A stretch of 6,658 nt of DNA, from the NCBI GenBank assembly GCA_018882545.1, contig VERS01000120.1, forward strand, positions 1 through 6,658, read 5' to 3'. Position numbers and translations under genes: made by a program. The first letter of the stretch is position 1. Each line of letters opens with the position of its first letter. The DNA comes from Mycobacterium sp. GTDB taxonomy: Bacteria; Actinomycetota; Actinomycetes; Mycobacteriales; Mycobacteriaceae. Positions 5,845-6,658 of this stretch are shown here, in pieces. The notes beneath the pieces were generated by a model. It was not told where the DNA came from. It did not search any database and saw nothing but the letters and a program-made list of their open reading frames with translations.

Positions 5845-6658
5845 GGCCATCGACCCACTCGAGGAACCGGTCGACAAGATTTTGGCGGCGCAACATCCCG
5901 CCGCCGCGATGCTGGGGGCGCCCCGCTTCAGCGACCCCCTCGTCGACGCATTCTCGCTGGCCGCTACCGCTGCCGACACCAACCCGGTGCGGGTTCCCGA
6001 CCCGCTGATCGAGCGAAACCTGCCGCCCGCCGACGCAGTGGCCGCCGCCTCGGGTCTGATGGTCGCGCCGAAGTCCCTGAAAGGTCAGTGGTGGCGTGAT
6101 CTGTCGTCACCAGTCGTGGCCCGTAAAGACGGCCGCCCGGTGGTGGTCGCACCGGGCGGTTTCGGCGCCAAAACGGTGCTCTCCCAAACCCGCGTCATCC
6201 GGCCCTTGGACCGCAACGACCCGCCGGGAGCACCGGCGGTCGAGGTGTTCAGCGATGTGCCGCAGGGAAAGCCGTGGTACTCGCTGATCGGCTGGTCGGT
6301 CCGTCGGCAGCGCTGGCCGATTTGGTCGCTGATCCTGCTCGCGGTGATCACCGGACTGACCTCGCTGCTGCTGCCGGCGGCAACCTCGGCGCTGTTCGAA
6401 TTCGCGATCCCCTGGGGGAACCTGCACCAGACCGCAGGGATTCTGGCGGCGTTCGCTGTGGCCAGCGTGGGTGCGGCGATTCTGGTCCTGGTCCGCGACC
6501 TGTTCGTCATCCGGCTCCGCGACTCGTCCGACGCGACTCTTTCCCCCGGTGTCGTCGCCCACCTGCTCAAGGTGCCCGCCCGGTTCTTCCGGTCGATGCC
6601 CGCCGGCGAAGTGGTCAACCGCACCCTGTCGGTGGAGACCGCCCGGGCAACTGTGGAC
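5837..6658 (+). CDS. Second ABC exporter permease/ATPase, NHLM type 2-like (partial, 3' end outside window)
   Basis: The first 274 residues of a second, different half-transporter are visible and the frame is open to the window edge. The first 80 or so residues are hydrophilic and unassigned. A segment with WWRDLSSPVV (85-94), DGRPVVVAPG (98-107) and a following strand up to about residue 140 resembles the non-catalytic N-terminal domain of NHLM/NHLP type 2 ABC proteins. Two membrane helices follow (about 163-187 and 200-224), then a cytoplasmic coupling stretch with VPARFFRSMPAGEVVNRTL, the 'P..FF....GEL..R' motif of exporter permeases. The ATPase domain is beyond the edge and its integrity cannot be judged. 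ATG 5837 overlaps the stop of the preceding ABC gene by 8 bases, so the two halves are probably made together as a heterodimer. No Shine-Dalgarno sequence is obvious. Confidence 0.8.
   Translation, partial: MAEAIDPLEEPVDKILAAQHPAAAMLGAPRFSDPLVDAFSLAATAADTNPVRVPDPLIERNLPPADAVAAASGLMVAPKSLKGQWWRDLSSPVVARKDGRPVVVAPGGFGAKTVLSQTRVIRPLDRNDPPGAPAVEVFSDVPQGKPWYSLIGWSVRRQRWPIWSLILLAVITGLTSLLLPAATSALFEFAIPWGNLHQTAGILAAFAVASVGAAILVLVRDLFVIRLRDSSDATLSPGVVAHLLKVPARFFRSMPAGEVVNRTLSVETARATVD

Noticed and set aside
4882..5982. Long open frame of 366 codons on the minus strand.
   Set aside because: It lies opposite the ABC exporter, whose protein has a full set of ATPase motifs. Long antisense open frames are expected in GC-rich coding DNA, and its translation shows no recognisable domain.

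Overview
The window is very GC-rich and almost fully coding on the + strand, with strong G/C preference at third codon positions. This points to a high-GC actinobacterium. The style of the NlpC/P60 protein and two apparent leaderless promoters (a TANNNT hexamer just upstream of an ATG, with no Shine-Dalgarno sequence) suggest Mycobacterium/Mycolicibacterium or a close relative. That assignment is inference; no species marker is present.

Layout: (1) 1-711, the C-terminal two thirds of an agmatine deiminase, cut by the left edge. (2) A 64-bp gap (712-775) with the first putative leaderless promoter. (3) 776-3134, three tightly coupled genes: a membrane-anchored DUF218/YdcF-like protein, a class I SAM-dependent methyltransferase and an NlpC/P60 cysteine peptidase without a visible signal peptide. 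They are joined by ATGA and GTGA stop/start overlaps. (4) 3140-6658, after a second putative leaderless promoter, three export genes: a short HlyD-type membrane-fusion protein, a complete ABC permease/ATPase, and a second ABC permease/ATPase cut by the right edge. These are also joined by overlaps.

The export genes look like the NHLM/NHLP 'bacteriocin' export type: one HlyD-like protein plus two different ABC half-transporters. There are two departures from the usual form. The first ABC protein keeps only a shrunken remnant of the N-terminal C39 peptidase domain, without catalytic Cys, His or Asp. The HlyD-like protein has the two halves of its lipoyl domain almost directly joined, with no coiled-coil hairpin. 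No leader-type precursor peptide is visible. The most interesting reading is a one-membrane actinobacterial exporter whose cargo and leader-processing step are unknown, coupled to an envelope-type protein, a methyltransferase and a cysteine peptidase that may act on the same substrate or on the cell envelope. The domain calls come from reading the sequence; the functional link between the two gene groups is inferred from order and spacing only.
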